Source: Taxillus chinensis (taxonomy: Eukaryota; Streptophyta; Magnoliopsida; Santalales; Loranthaceae). From it: a stretch of DNA of 64,000 nt. The stretch lies in contig CM042090.1 in NCBI GenBank assembly GCA_023512835.1, positions 559,258-623,257 on the forward strand, read 5' to 3'. The notes below the pieces were generated by a model. The model saw only the letters and a program-made list of their open reading frames with translations, was not told the origin of the DNA and did no database searches. Position numbers and translations under genes: made by a program. This document shows, piece by piece, positions 58,686 to 64,000 of this stretch; position 1 is the stretch's first letter; each line of letters opens with the position of its first letter.

Positions 58686-60018
58686 ATGAGGCAGTTTGGA
58701 GATGAGGAGGAGCTAACCATGGAAGAATGTTTGGAAAGGATGATCCAAGGCAACAAATATTTGTGGGAAAATCAAAGGAGAGATGAGGAGAATTCAATGA
58801 TGGCAGCGAAAATGTTTATGTTCCAGGCCATACGACGAGATCAATTTTCATATAGTGCTTGGGATTGCACTGTCTATGATTCTCCCATAAACAGTTATTC
58901 ATACCAGGAACCTCTTTGTTATGGTGGGAGTATTAATGGAGATGGTAGAGAAGTATGGCCAACTTACACCCAACCCGAGGGTGACTACTATCCACAAGAG
59001 CCACCACCTGAGGAGTTTAATGGTTTCTTCAATGGATATTCGAGAATAGATGGGTTGGGCAATATCAAGATGAAGCTTACTATGAAGCCCCACTCTATGG
59101 CAATTATTGTCCATATCAACAACAAGAGTGGCAGCCCCAAGTTGAAGATGAAGAAACCAGAAGAGAGAATTTGAATGAAAGGGTAGGAAGTTTGGAGACT
59201 ACCATAAAAAATATGGAGCAATTATTGATGAGTATGGTTCAAAATGCAGATTACCGAGTCTCATCTAACTCCTTTCCTTGGTGACACGAGATAAAGATCG
59301 AAGAGAATTGCAAAGCCATCACTCCAACTTCCATGTATCAATCTTTGACATCTGCCTCACAAGAATGGGAGTTTTCTCGCTAATAATGATTCGAAGATGA
59401 AGCTCGCATTCTAGCTGGTCAAACCATTAATGATGCTATAGACCAAGAAGAGGATACAAGGGCAATGGTTCATTATGATGAGGTTGTCCCTCCACCACAA
59501 TTTAATAGCCCATGTGATGTATCCACTTCAACTCTTCCCATGGTTGGAGCTTATGAGGACAATTTTTCCATCCAAGAAGAAGAGGAAGACTTGAATTGTT
59601 CGGGGTGTTAGAAGAACATGAGAAACCAATAAATGACAACCCAAGGATGCAGCAACAAATCTTGGATGATGATGCTATAATTCTCATATCTGAAGGCACA
59701 TCAAACCAAGGTACTCTTTATGAAGACAAGCTACATGAGCCCACCCCTACTATGTTTGCTTTGGAATCATCTTCCCTTATACAAGAGAAGGAAGTGCTTG
59801 ACAAGGGAGGTAACCATGCGTGCATCATGACTACTCCAATTGTGGAGTATGTTGAATTTGTGTTACCATCTCGATGGAATGAGAGGAAGGAGAACCATAA
59901 GTTTGTGGAGGTGTCTCCTTATCAACAATTGAATCGGGAGTTCAAGTGGCTCCCACGCGGTTCATTCATCCGATTGCTATGGTCTATGAGACTGCTGAAG
60001 TTTACAATGCAAGGATGA
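58686..60018 (+). pseudogene. gag-derived region of the non-autonomous element
   Basis: The first open frame (58686-59174) has an acidic start (EEELTMEECLERMIQGNKYL) and a Tyr/Pro-rich part. A frame change near 59100 leads to a coiled-coil-like LNERVGSLETTIKNMEQLL, similar in place to the gag C-terminal part at 18790-18960. A second open frame (59596-60018) is not recognised. No zinc knuckle was seen. It may be a gag relic or a novel product. Confidence 0.55.
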
Positions 60019-60077
60019 AAGCCTTTCATACATTGGTTGAGTTTAGTATGACAAAGTCTAGCTATAGACTTTAAATA

Positions 60078-60101
60078 AAGCGCTGGTTGGGAGGCAACCC
60101 A
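60078..60101 (+). other. conserved post-pol hairpin
   Basis: It reads AAAGCGCTGG then TTGGGAGGCAACCC with AA following, folding into a TTGGG/CCCAA stem and AGGCAA loop. It is retained here although pol is gone. Confidence 0.75.
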
Positions 60102-60163
60102 ATGTTTATTGCTGTGTTTTATTTCATGTTATTTTCTTTTATTTATTTTATTCAATAAATTGT

Positions 60164-60439
60164 TTGCAAGCTAACCATTGTGCAGGAGACTTTGCTTCTT
60201 TCTTAACTAACCATTTGCAGGATGAGCAAATTATTGGGTCAATTCAGTGTGGGATCTTTGCTTGCTACTACATGATGGCTATTCTCAAGGGAAGGAAACT
60301 TGGGAAGTGTGCGGCGAGACGTCGGTTGACTTTGTGGCTTAGGTGCGACGAATGGTGGCCAATGTCATCTACTATTATAGTGTGCCAAACCAGGGGTAAG
60401 TGTTTTTCCTACTCCCTATTTTATGCCATGAGGACATAG
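60164..60439 (+). pseudogene. Ulp1/C48-like protease C-terminal remnant
   Basis: The frame reads DEQIIGSIQCGIFACYYMMA, which matches the Cys region of the C48-like domain in the larger Athila-like element (THSCGAFICYFMIA). The His and Asp parts are not present. It follows the post-pol hairpin, as the C48 ORF does in the other element. It is a truncated relic without an expected activity. Confidence 0.7.
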
Positions 60440-61982
60440 CATATTTTAAGTGTGGTGTATGGGGAGTGACTTGAGCCACTTGTTTGTCCTTTATATTGTG
60501 TGATTGCATGTCTTGTTTTTGTTTAAGTGTTTTTGTTGTCCTTTATTTTTATTTTGGGTGATTGTTTGAGTTGTCTGCTTGAATGATTTGCTTGTGGAGA
60601 CATGGATATTAAGTATGCAATTTTGCCTTAAAATTTAATTTTTTGGGCCACATTAGTATCATGTTGTGATAAGGGTTTTTTGAATAGTTAAAATGTGCTC
60701 TAATTTAGTTTAATCATGTCTTTATCTTTTGAATGATATCACCATGTTTTTGGAGCTGAGTTTTGAATATTAGCTGAGCATGAAATGCTATGATAGACCT
60801 AAGTAACCCTTAAAGTTGAGTGAAAAAAGAAATGAAAAATGAGAACAGACTTCTTTTTAGCCCTTGAGTGACATTTATGGTTTTTTGGGTAATAGTTTGA
60901 TTTGCTACTCATCTTGCATTCAACATTGGTTATTTAATGGTAGGAGTCAAGTAAGCATGTGATTACTTATTAGTGCTCGGTGTTTGGTGTTTAGTTAGGA
61001 TGCAAGACCTCTAAGTCATTGTGGATTGTCTTTGTATCCTTTTCTTTATTTTGAGATATTATTGGAAAAGGTTGTGATATAGAATGTGAAAAAGCCATCA
61101 CTTAATTGGGAAATGGGATGTGAGACATCATTGAATTTCTGTCTCTCCTTATGTAGCAAAATGGCAAGGGGTATGCATTAGAAAAATCAGTCTTATTTGT
61201 TTGTTATGTGAGTAAAAAAAAAAAGAGTGAATAATCCATCAAGGGAGAGCATAAAATGCAACCTTGTAAGGTTATTACTTAAAAAAAAAACAAAAAAAAA
61301 AAAAGAAAAGAAAGAAAGATTCAGAATAAAAGCCAGAATGGCTTGATGTTTATGTGTGATTGTTTAGATTTGTGAAGCCACATTGGCTGAATTGTGTTTT
61401 GTTTTAAGAATGTTGAGCTCAATTCTTTGGCTCATGGTCTTGTTTTATCAGTTAGTAGACTAGAGTGTGAGTTTATTGAGTTTAGAATAGAGTGTGAGTT
61501 CAAATAAAGTAGAATAGTGAGTGTGTTTTCTTTGATGAGCACAATAGGGAACTCTCATGATTGCTTGGCAAGTACTTAATCAATAGCTAATGGCGAGTGT
61601 AGAGATAGAGTTTTTCCATCCATTGTTCATTGTTAGGTATTGGGCTTGAGAATTATTATATTTGAGTGAGGCTGCTTATCCTTGGTAAGAACTTAAAGGG
61701 AAACTAGGTGCTATTTTATCATGGATTGCTTGCTCATATCTGAAATTTAAGTGGTGATATTGCATGGTTGTTGGACTAGGGATATGGACATGAATGAACT
61801 GAGCTATGACTCATTTTGATGCTTAAATTCCCATTTCATCATGATAGAGTTGCATGCTTAGGAAACCATGATTCTCCTTGATTGTTATTTTATTTTCTTC
61901 CGTTTGACTGTGTGTTTATTTTATTTTTGCATGCATGTATGTTTTTGCTTGAGGACAAGCAATGGTTCAAGTGTGGTGTATT
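60440..61982 (+). other. 3' noncoding region with pre-tract hairpin
   Basis: No coding similarity. It holds an A-rich run (about 61279-61318), a perfect hairpin TTGCTTGAGGACAAGCAA (61945-61962) and a weak polypurine-like tract (AAGTGTGGTGTATT, 61969-61982) directly before the 3' LTR. Confidence 0.75.
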
Positions 61983-63484
61983 TGATAACGTGCATTTTAT
62001 GCCATTATTCTAGTGTTTATTTAGGATGTTTAAGAGCATGATTAGAGCCTTATTGCTTCATATATCATATATATTTGCTCTAACCCCTAGGAAGATGCTA
62101 GTTGCAAATACATGCGTTTTTAAGCTGTTTTGGCAGGTTTTGGACCTCACTTTTGACATAGTAGATGGCCTCAAACAATTGGCGTGCAAGAACAAAAGTT
62201 TCTTAGAATGATGTCATCTACCTACCACAGAAATTTCAGAGCATTTGGAGCTGAACGTGAATTCACCCAATTCACGTGCAAGCCTATTTTTGCCTCTCAG
62301 GCCTCTACATGATGCAAGGAAGCTTGGGGAGAAGTTTGAGCTGATTTGGAGGTGCACGTGAATTCACCATATCACGTGCAAATTGGCGTGCGAGAGATAT
62401 TTTTGGACCGATCCAATCGTTTTTCCATGCTGATCATTTGTTCCTGAAGGCCCAAGTCCAAATTGTGGATGGAAGATAGAGTTTTTAATGTTTCGAGTGT
62501 TACTTATCAAAACTACGTCGTTTTGATGGATGGGCTAGGTTACACACCTCAAGGCCCATCCAACCTCTATAAATACAGCATCCACGCCCTCTGCTATGCA
62601 TGCCTAACCCCCCTACACGTTTTAGAGAGAGAGAGAGAGGCTCCACGACTTGGAGGCTGTCCTTGACCTAGGAGAGCAGCCGTCGCAGCAGCCGTCGCGG
62701 ATTTTGGAGCCTGGATTTGAAGCTTTGCTGTGCGCATGGACAAGAAGAAGATGTTGAGCTTTTCTCCTATGGTTTTGCTTGTAATCATGCGTGAGTAGTC
62801 TTTTAATCTAGGGGAGCAATGTAGCCCCCTTGTTGTTTTGCTGTGTTTATGAATATTTGGGTTTGGATGATTGAAGTTTTGCATGTTTTATGAATCTGTT
62901 CTTAGTTCTATCTTTGGATGTACACCTTGGTATTCTTAGCCCTAGTCTGGGGCAGATTGAGATTCATAACTTATTTGTAATTGGTGTGATCATTATCCTT
63001 TTGCAAGTATGATTTATTGGCTTTGCATGTTTGTGTGTTTTGATGACCATTCCTGGCATACAACTCTTAAAAGGACCTCAATGACCATTTGTTGTCCTTG
63101 GCTTATGTTTAGCATGTTTTCAATCGGACAACCCTAATACCATGAACCAGGAGAGATAACATAGGGAGGTGAAATTGTGACCCTAGATGCTTTTAATCCT
63201 TGAAACTTAATCCTAAAATCAGTTTACTTTCTTTGTTTATTCAGAAAACCACATAAAAATTAGATCTTTAGTTTAAAAAAGAAAACTTTTTGCCAAGACA
63301 TTTTATAGAACAAGAGTAATTGGGTGATTTGATTTGAGAACTAGGAAACTAGGCTAATCCCTGTGGGTTCGACCCCTTTCTTGCTGCTATTCTTTTAGTG
63401 CAAACTTAGGGAATTTATTATTTTGAAGAGGGATTTAACGACATTAGCTAGCTCTTTTAGAGAGGCTAAAAATCTTGTTTGTCA
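61983..63484 (+). repeat. 3' LTR of the non-autonomous Athila derivative
   Basis: It is 1502 bases and differs from the 5' copy by a few substitutions and one- to three-base indels. It ends ...TTGTCA, followed by GTAAA. Confidence 0.95.
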
Positions 63485-64000
63485 GTAAAGTCTTGTGTAA
63501 TATAGGAACATGCCAAATAATTTATAATATCAACGAACCATGGCAGCTTGACTTCACAAGATCATATAGCCTCATTAGGAAAAGACTCTAGAATATCTGA
63601 TTCATCTTTCACTGCTTCTCCTTGTTCAAGCCTTGATAAATGATCAGCTACTGTGTTTGATGTCCCTTTTGTATCCCTGATCTCTATATCAAATTCTTGA
63701 AGGAGTAATACCCAGCGAATCAACCTGGGCTTTGTGTCTTTCTTACTGAATAAATAACGAATAACAGCATGATCCGTGTAAACAACTACCTTGGTCCCCA
63801 ACAAATAAGGTTTGAATTTATCACAAGCATAAACCACTGCTAATAATTCCTTTTCTGTGGTTGTATAATTTTGCTGAGCTGCCCCAAGAGTTTTGCTAGC
63901 ATAATAGATTGCCCTGAAACTCTTCTCTTTCCTTTGACCTAGAACTGCACCAACAACATAGTCAGTAGCGTCACACATTAACTCGAAAGGTTGAGTCCAC
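63485..64000 (-). pseudogene. Athila-like RNase H, partial at window edge
   Basis: From the right edge the frame reads [20 protein letters not shown], then [20 protein letters not shown] and [14 protein letters not shown], giving the Asp, Glu and Asp expected in RNase H. The tail reads [19 protein letters not shown] stop after FPNEAI precedes KLPWFVDIINYLACSYITQD, the normal linker to integrase, which continues at 56914 on the other side of the insertion. RT is beyond 64000. Confidence 0.92.

Larger units (their letters stand above)
56915..63484 (+). mobile_element. young non-autonomous Athila derivative, complete
   Basis: LTRs of 1498 and 1502 bases (56915-58412 and 61983-63484) differ at about ten positions by eye. 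GTAAA flanks both ends (56910-56914 and 63485-63489), and integrase coding of the host element continues across it. Inside are a tRNA-Asp primer site, gag-like remnants, the post-pol hairpin, a C48-like remnant and a pre-tract hairpin. Pol (protease, RT, RNase H, integrase) is completely absent, so it needs a partner element. Confidence 0.94.
28533..64000 (-). mobile_element. Athila-like element with C48-bearing post-pol ORF, split by three insertions
   Basis: On the minus strand the parts are RNase H (63485-64000), integrase (56114-56914, 54167-54592), a post-pol ORF (51148-53552), 3' noncoding DNA (49862-51147, 28912-29219), a polypurine tract and an LTR stub (28533-28911). Insertions at 29225-49856, 54597-56113 and 56915-63484 carry target duplications, and coding sequence continues exactly across two of them. 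Gag, protease and RT lie beyond 64000. The element is dead: integrase is frameshifted and the post-pol ORF has several breaks. Confidence 0.88.

Overview
The window is flowering-plant heterochromatin made almost entirely of LTR retrotransposons nested inside one another. No host gene, rRNA, tRNA or CRISPR array could be supported. The evidence for a plant is the element types: Sirevirus-like Ty1/copia, chromodomain-bearing Ty3/gypsy (Tekay-like and another chromovirus), Athila-like Ty3/gypsy with a tRNA-Asp primer site, and plant initiator-Met primer sites (TGGTATCAGAGC). The species cannot be named from the sequence.

Layout, left to right. 1-5105: minus-strand copia element cut by the window edge, with an intact integrase core, a decayed gag and a 1.75-kb LTR holding a 20-bp minisatellite. 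5106-6580: AT-rich inverted-repeat block. 6590-7872: two LTR fragments. 7873-11058: Tekay-type solo LTR with another solo LTR (9806-10824) inside it. 11059-13092: plus-strand copia gag remnant. 13093-15703: 3' end of a minus-strand Athila-like element. 15704-20753: plus-strand Athila-like LTR, gag, protease and RT, all decayed. 20754-28532: a broken Athila-type LTR split by a solo LTR (21190-22742) and by a chromovirus that has lost its RT (22925-28252).

28533-64000: a minus-strand Athila-like element running off the right edge. Its reading order is RNase H (right edge), integrase, a post-pol ORF ending in a Ulp1/C48-like cysteine protease domain (51148-53552), a long 3' noncoding stretch and an LTR stub. 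It has been split by three insertions: a Tekay-like chromovirus (29225-49856), a solo LTR (54597-56113) and a young non-autonomous Athila derivative (56915-63484). The Tekay-like element's own 5' LTR was later hit twice, by a solo LTR (38499-40236) and by a LARD-type non-autonomous element (40856-49447). Five-base target duplications support every complete insertion: CATAC, GTTAT, AGAAC, CTCAC, ACTAC, CAAAC, AGATG, GTAAA, and the imperfect ATAAT/ATAAC.

Nothing here looks like a working autonomous element; every gag or pol carries stops, frameshifts, deletions or catalytic changes. The signals most worth following are cis-acting. A near-perfect ACGT-core palindrome recurs in the LTRs of two unrelated lineages. 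The LARD's LTR contains a block that starts exactly like an Athila LTR terminus and closely matches one. A small set of hairpins is kept in the Athila lineage, including one with compensatory changes, even in the derivative that has lost pol. All family names rest on motifs read by eye; no database search was run.
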